Shown here one piece after another: positions 1 through 6,340 of a stretch of 6,340 nucleotides of DNA (its first letter is position 1; every line of letters begins with the position of its first letter). The notes beneath the pieces are model-generated. The model saw only the letters and a program-made list of their open reading frames with translations. It ran no database searches and was not told the DNA's origin. The translations under genes and the position numbers were made by a program. Source of the stretch: Bacteroidales bacterium (lineage in GTDB: Bacteria; Bacteroidota; Bacteroidia; Bacteroidales; S143-33); contig JALWNS010000143.1 of NCBI GenBank assembly GCA_027083655.1, positions 1 through 6,340 on the forward strand, given 5' to 3'.

Positions 1-527
1 ATAATATGCTGTGTACTACGGATTGAGGCAGCAAGCACCTCTGTTGGGAAGCCATAATAGTTGTATATCTCAACGATTTTGCGGACCAGGTCGATGCCAT
101 CTGAAGAGATGTCGTCCAGGCGCCCAATGAATGGAGAAACAAAAGTGGCTCCTGCTTTGGCAGCCAGGATAGCCTGGCCTGGTGAGAATACCAGTGTGCA
201 ATTAGTACGGATACCTTCCTGAGAGAGTGCGCGGATAGCCTTGACACCGTCCTTGATCATAGGTATTTTGACCACTATGTTTTCGTGGATCTTAGCTAGC
301 TCGCGTGCCTCGCGTATCATTCCTTCGAAGTCAGTGGAAATGACCTCTGCGCTAACAGGTCCATCGACTATTTCGCAGATTTTGCGGTAATGCTCGAAGA
401 TAGCATCTTTGCCCTTGACACCCTCGCGGGAGATGAGAGTAGGGTTAGTAGTCACACCGTCGAGGATGCCCAGGTCATTAGCCTCGCGGATTTCGTCCAG
501 ATTTGCTGTGTCGATAAAGAATTTCAT
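1..527 (-). CDS. Transaldolase, small TalC/Fsa-type (C-terminus beyond the window)
   Basis: This is the first 175 residues of a class I aldolase of the small transaldolase/fructose-6-phosphate aldolase family, which usually has about 215-220 residues, so roughly 40 are missing past the left edge. It probably transfers a dihydroxyacetone unit between sugar phosphates in the cytosolic non-oxidative pentose phosphate pathway. Visible hallmarks are the N-terminal MKFFIDTAN strand, GVTTNPTLI (residues 24-32), SAEV (59-62), VVKIPM (85-90) with K87 as the Schiff-base lysine, TNCTLVFS (108-115) and SPFIGRLDD (131-139). E61 and F133 sit where true transaldolases carry Glu and Phe, whereas E. coli FSA has Gln and Tyr; this favours transaldolase over F6P aldolase. 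The ATG at 525-527 gives the family's standard N-terminus. No Shine-Dalgarno is visible, only an A-rich leader. It lies 27 nt after the Smr gene on the same strand, so the two are probably cotranscribed. The family is certain and the exact substrate is inferred. Confidence 0.93.
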   Translation of the reverse strand, partial: MKFFIDTANLDEIREANDLGILDGVTTNPTLISREGVKGKDAIFEHYRKICEIVDGPVSAEVISTDFEGMIREARELAKIHENIVVKIPMIKDGVKAIRALSQEGIRTNCTLVFSPGQAILAAKAGATFVSPFIGRLDDISSDGIDLVRKIVEIYNYYGFPTEVLAASIRSTQHI

Positions 528-554
528 GGTTTATCAAGTTTTTAGTGTTTTGGC

Positions 555-1607
555 TTATTTAGTTTGTGAAACAAAGACCAGAGTAGCTCCAAATCCATAG
601 CGTGCGAATGAAGCATCTTGATATGGTATTTTTTTACGGTCCAGATATGCGCGTATTTCCTGGCGTAGGCGTCCGTTGCCTTTGCCATGAATAAAGACAA
701 TTTTTTTGACATTAGGATCCCGCATTCCTTCTTCGAGTTTGTCTTTGAAGACTTGCATTTGATATTCGAGCATGTCTTTGGCACTCATACCACGTGTATC
801 GTCCAGTAGCTCAGTAATATGCAGGTCTATTTCCCACAAATCCGGTTTCTTGCCTGATTTGAATTGTCGCGGTTGGTTGAGGCGTTTGTTTTTGACCTCT
901 TTTTCTTGTTTGACACGGTGAAAATCATGTTTTTGTAGCTTCTCTATTGCCTCTTCGAGAGGATGCTCCTCAAGTATATGGTAAAAGAGGGCTTTTGTTT
1001 CAAAGTAATCATTATCAATATACGAGGTCAGTGTCATTATCTTTTCTGCCTTCAGTCGAATGCGTACGAAAAGCGGTTTACGCAACTGGTGTGGTGTGCG
1101 ACGGAAGAAAAGTAGCTGAAAAACTATTTCATTAACCTGCTTGATGTCCTCCGCACTATAAGTGCACAACAATTCCAGTAGATTAGGCCCTAGATGTCCT
1201 GGTGTGCTACGGACAAGCTTATCTTCTGGCAGCTGGTAAATATATGCCAGGTGCCAGTTGCTATCATTAACCAGATAAAGATCAAACTTTGTGTCGCTTA
1301 TTTGATATGGATTTTGCGGTACAATAGCCAAGTAAATATTTGTCTCTTCGTTGTCTTTGATAATATCTGGTTCGTCAAAGTCAAAAAAGCTTTTTTTCTG
1401 GTCTGTGGTAGTTATCTCGCCTTGTGTGGCATGCTCATAGTCCTGCTCCGAAGAGATAACGATAAGCTGGCTCACGGGATAAGGGAACTCAAATCCTTCG
1501 GCTGTTTCAACCAGGACTGTGTTTGTGTCAATAATTTTTGTAATTTTGCCTTCGCCGACATCATCGAGGAATTTAACCCTGTCGCCGACTTTTATGTTGG
1601 TTGCCAT
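555..1607 (-). CDS. DUF2027 and C-terminal Smr-domain protein
   Basis: This 350-residue protein has the two-part architecture I recognise from Bacteroidetes. Residues 1-50 (IKVGDRVKFLDDVGEG, then alternating short strands) look like a small SH3/KOW-like beta barrel. Residues about 90-210 form a beta-rich DUF2027-type segment, including YLAIVP and DLYLVNDSNW. A basic, glutamine-rich linker follows at about 225-257. The Smr domain at about 258-350 carries DLHI (261-264) and the core IHGKGNGRLR (306-315), with RYGFGATLVF near the end. Smr domains are known in MutS2 and in stand-alone proteins, where they bind or nick nucleic acid or cleave mRNA on ribosomes; which of these applies here cannot be read from the sequence. 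There is no MutS ATPase part, so this is not MutS2. It is divergent from queA across 45 bp and is the first gene of a likely two-gene unit with the transaldolase. The ATG at 1605-1607 fits the conserved start. No signal peptide is seen, so it is probably cytosolic. Confidence 0.9.
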   Translation of the reverse strand: MATNIKVGDRVKFLDDVGEGKITKIIDTNTVLVETAEGFEFPYPVSQLIVISSEQDYEHATQGEITTTDQKKSFFDFDEPDIIKDNEETNIYLAIVPQNPYQISDTKFDLYLVNDSNWHLAYIYQLPEDKLVRSTPGHLGPNLLELLCTYSAEDIKQVNEIVFQLLFFRRTPHQLRKPLFVRIRLKAEKIMTLTSYIDNDYFETKALFYHILEEHPLEEAIEKLQKHDFHRVKQEKEVKNKRLNQPRQFKSGKKPDLWEIDLHITELLDDTRGMSAKDMLEYQMQVFKDKLEEGMRDPNVKKIVFIHGKGNGRLRQEIRAYLDRKKIPYQDASFARYGFGATLVFVSQTK

Positions 1608-1635
1608 AGTTGTGTTGCTTGTTAAAATGTTTATG

Positions 1636-1643
1636 CAAATTTA
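1636..1643 (-). promoter_or_regulatory. Candidate Bacteroidetes -7 box for the Smr-transaldolase unit
   Basis: Read on the minus strand this is TAAATTTG, a perfect match to the Bacteroidetes primary-sigma -7 consensus TAnnTTTG. It lies 28 nt before the Smr gene's ATG, within the 45-bp divergent spacer. Transcription would start a few bases downstream and give a leader of about 20-25 nt. I could not find a good -33 TTTG at the usual distance of about 20 nt, which would fall inside the queA start. The position supports the call but the motif is short and AT-rich. Confidence 0.45.
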
Positions 1644-1652
1644 AAACAAAAA

Positions 1653-2867
1653 ATGAAAACAGACCCACGACAGATTAAAATATCAGAGTACACTTATGAT
1701 TTGCCTGAGGAGCGAATAGCTAAGTTTCCATTGGAACGGAGGGACGAGTCTAAGCTACTGGTTTACAGGGATGGACAGATTTATCACAGGATTTTCCGGG
1801 ATCTTGGCCAGGAGCTGGATGATACTCTTATGGTGGTTAATAATACCAAGGTTGTGTATGCACGCCTGCTTTTTCACAAACCTACAGGGGCCAAGATAGA
1901 GATATTTTGCCTCAATCCTATTAATCCGGGCGAGTACAACCGCGCCTTTCAGGCGCGTGGTAATGCAGTGTGGGCATGTATGGTAGGTAATTTAAAAAAA
2001 TGGAAACACGGTGATTTGTTTAAAGAGTTTGAATATAACGGCAAGAAGTATACACTCAAAGCACAACACATCGGACCCAGGCCAGAGGATAACACGCAGC
2101 TGGTGTGCTTTGAATGGGATGAAGAACTAACATTTAGCGATGTGCTAGACAGTGTGGGATTGGTGCCTATTCCGCCATATCTTAACCGTGAGGCCAGGCC
2201 AGAAGATAGGATACATTACCAGACAGTTTATTCCCGCCTTGAGGGTTCGGTAGCTGCACCAACGGCAGGCTTGCATTTTACGCCTGAGGTAATTGCCAGC
2301 CTTAAGAAAAAAGGCATCCAATGGGCAGAGGTTACATTGCATGTTGGAGCAGGGACTTTCCGCCCTGTCAAAACCGAGACAATTGGCGGACATCCTATGC
2401 ATACAGAATATTTTACAGTTGAGAAGGATGAGCTTATTAAGATACGCCAGAACCTTGGGAAAATTACTGCAGTGGGCACCACAACCATGAGAACATTAGA
2501 GAGCCTGTATTGGCTAGGAATAAGTATGATGCACAATGACCAGGAGAGATTTGTTTCGCAATGGATGCCTTATGATACTGTCGCTAGCTATAGCACGGAT
2601 CAGGTGCTGGATTTTCTGCTGGAATGGCTAGAGCGTAACGGGCGCGATCGCATAGAAGGTTGGACACAAATTATTATAGTGCCTGGTTATCAGTTTCGTG
2701 TGGTTAATAACTTGATTACCAATTTCCATCAGCCACAAAGTACGCTTTTGCTTTTGGTAGCTGCTTTTGTTGGAGAGGACTGGCGAAAGATTTATGATTA
2801 TGCTTTGCGTAATGATTTCCGTTTCCTGAGCTATGGTGATAGTTCCCTGCTTTTTGGTAAAAAATAG
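1653..2867 (+). CDS. queA: S-adenosylmethionine:tRNA ribosyltransferase-isomerase QueA
   Basis: QueA moves the ribosyl part of S-adenosylmethionine onto preQ1 at the wobble position (G34) of GUN-anticodon tRNAs, forming epoxyqueuosine, the penultimate step of queuosine synthesis. The signatures run in order: DLPEERIAKFPLERRDESKL (residues 16-35), VVNNTKVVYARL (61-72), VGLVPIPPYLNRE (168-180), HYQTVYSRLEGSVAAPTAGL (188-207), VTLHVGAGTFRPV (227-239), AVGTTTMRTLES (273-284), ITNFHQPQSTLLLLVAAFVG (355-374) and SYGDSSLLF (393-401). At 404 residues it is about 50 longer than E. coli QueA. The extra length lies in the region after the first strands (about 85-160) and between the GTTTMR motif and VPGY (about 286-340), as I recall for Bacteroidetes orthologues. 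The canonical TNFHLPKSTL reads TNFHQPQSTL here, also a lineage form. The ATG at 1653 follows an A-rich stretch with no Shine-Dalgarno. No other queuosine gene is in the window. It is divergent from the Smr gene and 58 nt upstream of mutS. Confidence 0.97.
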   Translation: MKTDPRQIKISEYTYDLPEERIAKFPLERRDESKLLVYRDGQIYHRIFRDLGQELDDTLMVVNNTKVVYARLLFHKPTGAKIEIFCLNPINPGEYNRAFQARGNAVWACMVGNLKKWKHGDLFKEFEYNGKKYTLKAQHIGPRPEDNTQLVCFEWDEELTFSDVLDSVGLVPIPPYLNREARPEDRIHYQTVYSRLEGSVAAPTAGLHFTPEVIASLKKKGIQWAEVTLHVGAGTFRPVKTETIGGHPMHTEYFTVEKDELIKIRQNLGKITAVGTTTMRTLESLYWLGISMMHNDQERFVSQWMPYDTVASYSTDQVLDFLLEWLERNGRDRIEGWTQIIIVPGYQFRVVNNLITNFHQPQSTLLLLVAAFVGEDWRKIYDYALRNDFRFLSYGDSSLLFGKK

Positions 2868-2891
2868 GGTTTAAGTATCAGGCAAAAATTT

Positions 2892-2899
2892 TAACTTTG
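2892..2899 (+). promoter_or_regulatory. Candidate Bacteroidetes -7 box for mutS
   Basis: TAACTTTG matches the TAnnTTTG consensus exactly and lies 26 nt before the mutS ATG in the 58-nt queA-mutS gap, giving a predicted leader of about 20 nt. The only -33-like element is TTTA at 2870-2873, 18 nt upstream and one base off TTTG. The gap contains no hairpin-plus-T-run terminator, so readthrough from queA is also possible. mutS may therefore have its own start site while also belonging to a queA transcript. Confidence 0.5.
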
Positions 2900-2925
2900 T
2901 TAGAATAAAAAACTGACGTGAATAA

Positions 2926-5544
2926 ATGAAGCAAGTAGCTGACACGCCACTGATGCGACAATATAATAGTTTTAAACAAAAACACCCGGATGCTATTCTG
3001 TTGTTTCGAGTAGGGGATTTTTATGAGACTTTTGATGAGGATGCGCGTTTGACTTCGCGTGTTCTGGGTATAACACTTACCAAGAGGGCAAATGGCAAGG
3101 CCTCTTATGTTGACCTTGCAGGTTTTCCTTATCATGCCCTGGATACCTATCTTCCACGCCTTGTACGGGCAGGTTATCGTGTAGCTATTGTCGAACAGTT
3201 GGAGGATCCAAAGAAAGCTAAGAAACTTGTTAAAAGGGGCATTACTGAGCTCGTCACACCAGGTGTTTCTCTGGATGATAATATACTGGAGAATAAGGAA
3301 TATAATTTCCTTGCTTGTGTGGTCTTTGACAAAGGCCGTGCTGGTGTAGCTTTCCTTGATATTTCAACAGCAGATTTTTATGCCACAGAGGGCAGTATTG
3401 AATACGTGGACAAATTATTAAGCAGTCTCTCACCCAAGGAGATACTTTATGAGCGTAGCCAGAAGGAGCAGTTTGACCAGGCCTTTACTGCCGATTATTA
3501 TACTTATCCCATTGACGACTGGATGATAAGCTATGATTCTGCATACGAAAGGCTTATAAACCAGTTTGGTACAACGAGCCTCAAGGGTTTTGGAATAGAG
3601 GACATGAGCCTTGCAGTACGTGCAGCAGGAGCTATACTTCATTATCTAGACACCACACAACACAGGGATCTTGAACACATCCAGGCACTCCGGCGTATAG
3701 ACCGCGATGAATTTGTCTGGATAGACAGGTTTACATACAGAAACCTGGAGATTTTCAGGCCTTTACATGAGAAAGGTAAAGCATTGATCGATATAATGGA
3801 CCGGACGCTCACTCCTATGGGTAGCCGTTTGCTTAAGACATGGTTGGCTTTCCCTTTAAAGGACATTCACAGGATAAACGAGCGTTTGGATGCCGTGGAG
3901 TTTTTTGTTGGACTGCCTGTTATCCGTGAGAAAATAGAGGAACAATTACGCCAGATAGGAGATCTGGAGCGATTGGTCAGTAAGATTGCAACACGCAGGA
4001 TAAATCCACGGCAGGTTGTGCAATTGCGCCGTGCATTGGAAGCTATAACACAAATTAGAGAGATATTGGATCAGGCTACTGATAATAATTTGCCGTTAAT
4101 ACAGCAGTTTATAAATGGTCTTAACAGTCTCGATGCTTTAAAGGAACGTATAGCCCGTGAGATACAGGATGATCCACCTGCCCTTGTAAACAAGGGCGGT
4201 GTAATTGCCGAAGGGGTGAGCGCCGAGCTAGATGAACTACGTCGCATTTCTTCTTCTGGTCAGACTTACCTGGCAGATTTACAACAAAAACTTTCGAAAA
4301 TTACCCGTATTCCGAGCCTAAAGATAGGCTATAACAAGGTCTTTGGCTATTACATTGAAGTGACCAACACACACAAAAACCGTGTGCCACAGGAGTGGAT
4401 ACGCAAGCAGACATTGGTTAATGCAGAACGTTATATTACTCCTGAGCTCAAGGAATATGAGGAGAAAATCCTTAGTGCTGAGGAAAAAATCATCGAAATA
4501 GAGCAGAAAATATACAATGAGCTTGTGGAAGGCTTGCAGAGTTACCTTAGCCAGATAAAACAAAATGCCGACCTGGTATCACAGCTTGATGTGCTCATAA
4601 GCTTTGCTAATGTAGCTATTGAAAATAATTACACAAAGCCAGAAGTGGACGAATCCTTGGATCTGGAGATTAAAAACGGCCGCCATCCAGTGATAGAGAA
4701 ACAGCTACCACTTGGGGAGGATTACGTGCCCAATGATTTGACCCTGGATACGCAGCACCAACAGATAGTAATACTTACAGGTCCTAATATGGCAGGTAAA
4801 TCTGCTTATCTGAGGCAGAATGCTTTGATCGTGTTAATGGCACAGGTCGGGTCGTTTGTTCCGGCAACAAAGGCGCGCATTGGTGTTGTTGACAAGATCT
4901 TTACGAGAGTAGGTGCTTCGGATAATATTGCACTGGGAGAGAGTACTTTTATGGTCGAGATGAACGAAGCAGCTTCTATCCTGAACAATCTTTCGCCGCG
5001 CTCGCTCGTGGTCTTTGATGAGCTAGGCCGCGGCACAAGTACTTATGATGGCATTTCCATTGCATGGGCTATTGTCGAGTATATACATGAGCATCCACAC
5101 GCCAGGGCCAAGACATTGTTTGCTACACACTACCATGAATTGAATGAAATGGAAGATAGCTATGAGAGGATAAAGAATTATAATGTTAGCGTGCGTGAGG
5201 TTGACGGCAAAATAGTATTCCTGCGCAAAGTGGTGCGTGGAGGCAGTGAACACAGTTTTGGTATTCATGTGGCAGAGATGGCAGGTCTGCCAAAGAGCGT
5301 TATTGAGCGTGCCAAGACAATACTTGGTGAGCTCGAAGGCAAGAGCCAGAGCCGCGAAAAGTTGCACAAACCAGTGGAGAAAATCGGTAAGTCCAGGCAA
5401 GGTTACCAGCTCAAACTTTTTGAAATACGTGATCCTGTCCTTGAGAAAATACGCGACCGTATCAATGCAGTGGATATTAATAACCTCACACCACTTGATG
5501 CATTGAATTTGCTCAACGATATCAAAAAAGAGATTAACAAGTGA
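2926..5544 (+). CDS. mutS: DNA mismatch repair protein MutS
   Basis: This full-length MutS of 872 residues recognises base mismatches and small loops in new DNA and uses ATP binding to recruit MutL and start repair. Domain I (about 1-120) holds the mismatch-reading motif RVGDFYETF, with F32 stacking on the mispair and E34 contacting it. The connector and lever/clamp regions span about 125-570 and include [15 protein letters not shown] (466-480). The ATPase domain has Walker A GPNMAGKS (619-626, K625), the signature-like GESTFMVEM (671-679), Walker [11 protein letters not shown] (694-703, with D698 and E699), ATHYHEL (733-739) and [18 protein letters not shown] (772-789), the dimer/helix-turn-helix region. 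A lysine-rich linker (about 806-826) leads to QLKLF (828-832), a good beta-clamp-binding motif, and a C-terminal helical tail with [10 protein letters not shown]. Walker A carries Ala and SA where E. coli has GGKST; the essential GK and Ser are intact. The start is chosen because TPLMRQY follows six residues later, as in other MutS proteins. There is no Shine-Dalgarno. Confidence 0.98.
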   Translation: MKQVADTPLMRQYNSFKQKHPDAILLFRVGDFYETFDEDARLTSRVLGITLTKRANGKASYVDLAGFPYHALDTYLPRLVRAGYRVAIVEQLEDPKKAKKLVKRGITELVTPGVSLDDNILENKEYNFLACVVFDKGRAGVAFLDISTADFYATEGSIEYVDKLLSSLSPKEILYERSQKEQFDQAFTADYYTYPIDDWMISYDSAYERLINQFGTTSLKGFGIEDMSLAVRAAGAILHYLDTTQHRDLEHIQALRRIDRDEFVWIDRFTYRNLEIFRPLHEKGKALIDIMDRTLTPMGSRLLKTWLAFPLKDIHRINERLDAVEFFVGLPVIREKIEEQLRQIGDLERLVSKIATRRINPRQVVQLRRALEAITQIREILDQATDNNLPLIQQFINGLNSLDALKERIAREIQDDPPALVNKGGVIAEGVSAELDELRRISSSGQTYLADLQQKLSKITRIPSLKIGYNKVFGYYIEVTNTHKNRVPQEWIRKQTLVNAERYITPELKEYEEKILSAEEKIIEIEQKIYNELVEGLQSYLSQIKQNADLVSQLDVLISFANVAIENNYTKPEVDESLDLEIKNGRHPVIEKQLPLGEDYVPNDLTLDTQHQQIVILTGPNMAGKSAYLRQNALIVLMAQVGSFVPATKARIGVVDKIFTRVGASDNIALGESTFMVEMNEAASILNNLSPRSLVVFDELGRGTSTYDGISIAWAIVEYIHEHPHARAKTLFATHYHELNEMEDSYERIKNYNVSVREVDGKIVFLRKVVRGGSEHSFGIHVAEMAGLPKSVIERAKTILGELEGKSQSREKLHKPVEKIGKSRQGYQLKLFEIRDPVLEKIRDRINAVDINNLTPLDALNLLNDIKKEINK
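5412..5421 (+). other. mutS 3' coding segment around the beta-clamp-binding motif
   Basis: These bases code within the QLKLF pentapeptide (MutS residues 828-832, codons spanning about 5407-5421), which matches the QLxLF consensus of bacterial sliding-clamp-binding peptides. E. coli MutS has a weaker version of the motif in the same place, between the ATPase core and the tetramerisation tail. Here it follows a basic, flexible linker, which is a typical accessible setting. It suggests that MutS is tethered to the replisome through DnaN in this organism. Confidence 0.6.
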
Positions 5545-5548
5545 GATC

Positions 5549-6340
5549 ATGAACCAAACTTTACGCCAGCTGGAGCGTAGTATTATAGACTTTTGCAGGC
5601 GTCGGGGCGTCTGCCAGGGAATATTGCTTTTTAGCCCTACCACAGACGGTCGCGATAGCCAGTTTTCTGTTAGCCGTATGATTATTTACCTGAGTAGCCT
5701 GGATGAGGCACTAGCGTTCTGGCACGCACTGGAAGAAGATTTGCGCAGGGGAGAGATTATTAGTATCATGGACAGTGACAGGCTCTGGGCACGTATTTTT
5801 AGTAAAGGTTTTGAGACCTTTGTTCGTGTGGATCTGTCCACATTGGCTTATTTGCCGTTGGATCTAGACGAAGTGAATATCCGTCCAGAAAAGGTGGAAA
5901 ATGTGGTTGTTTACGACCCATTGGGAAAGATAAAGCCTTTAGCCGGCCAGAGGCAGAATGAACAATTTAATCTTCAAAGCAAGGCACGAAAGATATTTGC
6001 CCGTTTGCTTAGTGCAGGGTATGAATTTATCCGGTATTGGACTTTGCAGGATTTGGTGCGGGCTTATGAGCAGTATGGGCAGTTCTATGCACAGTTGGGA
6101 GGCTTGGTTTTATTATCCATTGGCCGTCATAGGGACAGTATGCAGCACAGGCGTGTCCTGTTCCACTTGAGAAAAAAGAAAGATTTGCGCCTACAGCTGT
6201 TGGATGCGGGCACAGGTGTTGGCTATGCCCAAATGATAGATAGCTTTTACAAGGCAATGGATTTGGTAGCCCAGGTCGTCGGCAGCGGTGAGCTTAGTTT
6301 TTTGCGCGCAGACTTTGAGGATTTTTATTATACGGTAAAA
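5549..6340 (+). CDS. Unrecognised protein downstream of mutS, possible degenerate nucleotidyltransferase fold (3' end beyond the window)
   Basis: The frame is open from the ATG at 5549-5551 to the right edge, giving 264 codons with no stop. It starts 4 nt after the mutS stop, so it is very likely cotranscribed and perhaps translationally coupled. I do not recognise the family with confidence. The N-terminal half alternates strands and helices: GILLFSP (24-30), FSVSRMIIYL (39-48), a helix at 51-67, FVRVDLSTLAYLPL (91-104) and VVVYDPLGKI (119-128). The second half is mostly helical, including RKIFARLL (147-154) and YWTLQDLVRAY (163-173), with a basic HLRKKKDLRLQLL (206-218). This order resembles AadK-like or DUF4037-like nucleotidyltransferases, in which YSDxDLxx, a later hDh strand and VLYDxxG recur. 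D95 could be the third carboxylate, but the DxD pair would be V41 and R43, so catalysis is doubtful. There is no signal peptide or obvious membrane segment. That it is a gene is nearly certain; the fold is a guess. Confidence 0.85.
   Translation, partial: MNQTLRQLERSIIDFCRRRGVCQGILLFSPTTDGRDSQFSVSRMIIYLSSLDEALAFWHALEEDLRRGEIISIMDSDRLWARIFSKGFETFVRVDLSTLAYLPLDLDEVNIRPEKVENVVVYDPLGKIKPLAGQRQNEQFNLQSKARKIFARLLSAGYEFIRYWTLQDLVRAYEQYGQFYAQLGGLVLLSIGRHRDSMQHRRVLFHLRKKKDLRLQLLDAGTGVGYAQMIDSFYKAMDLVAQVVGSGELSFLRADFEDFYYTVK

Noticed and set aside
1541..1548. TAATTTTG on the plus strand as a possible -7 box for queA
   Set aside because: It matches TAnnTTTG but lies 105 nt upstream of queA inside the Smr coding region. 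The nearest TTTG (1522-1525) is only 15 nt away rather than about 20. A chance match in AT-rich coding sequence is likely enough that I do not call it.
1194..1625. 143-codon plus-strand open frame opposite the Smr gene
   Set aside because: It lies wholly antisense to a well-supported gene. Its translation is rich in Cys, Phe and Val as in frame shadows, and shows no domain motif.
1628..1648. Inverted repeat TGTTT/AAACA flanking the leftward -7 box, as a possible operator
   Set aside because: The arms are only 5 bp, AT-rich and do not extend further. Such repeats are expected by chance.
2868..2925. Rho-independent terminator after queA
   Set aside because: There is no GC-rich hairpin followed by a T-run. 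The A-rich stretch is simply low-complexity leader sequence.
4795..4809. Unusual Walker A in MutS (MAGKSA instead of MGGKST) as a possible inactive ATPase
   Set aside because: The essential Gly-Lys-Ser is intact, as are Walker B and the later histidine motif. I recall similar variants in Bacteroidetes MutS, so this is lineage variation and not loss of function.
5023..5643. 206-codon minus-strand open frame spanning the end of mutS and the start of the next gene
   Set aside because: It is antisense to the conserved ATPase and tail regions of MutS. Its composition is typical of a shadow frame, with no recognisable motif.

Overview
The window looks like ordinary chromosomal sequence from a member of the Bacteroidetes, most likely Bacteroidales. 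Three things point there. The DUF2027-plus-Smr protein is an architecture I know from Bacteroidetes. QueA is the long form of about 404 residues with the TNFHQPQSTL variant. There are no Shine-Dalgarno sequences before the genes, and TAnnTTTG -7 boxes lie upstream of two of them. Base composition is moderate and similar across all genes, and I see no sign of horizontal transfer, insertion sequences, CRISPR arrays or RNA genes.

Layout: two genes run leftward from a short divergent intergenic region near 1.6 kb. These are a DUF2027/Smr-domain protein (555-1607) and, 27 nt downstream, a small TalC/Fsa-family transaldolase (1-527) whose C-terminus is cut by the left edge. Three genes run rightward: queA (1653-2867), mutS (2926-5544) and, 4 nt after mutS, an unrecognised gene (5549 to the right edge, 264 codons with no stop). 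The window is almost fully coding; the longest gap is 58 nt.

Functionally the genes are housekeeping: queuosine tRNA modification (QueA), DNA mismatch repair (MutS), a putative nucleic-acid-binding Smr protein and the pentose phosphate pathway (transaldolase). They share no single pathway. The mutS promoter appears to lie between queA and mutS, so mutS and the downstream gene probably form one transcript, with possible readthrough from queA.

I did not find a clear new system. The most interesting element is the last gene. Its sequence can be read as a nucleotidyltransferase-like fold in which the first two catalytic aspartates are replaced, and it appears translationally linked to mutS. That reading is a hypothesis.
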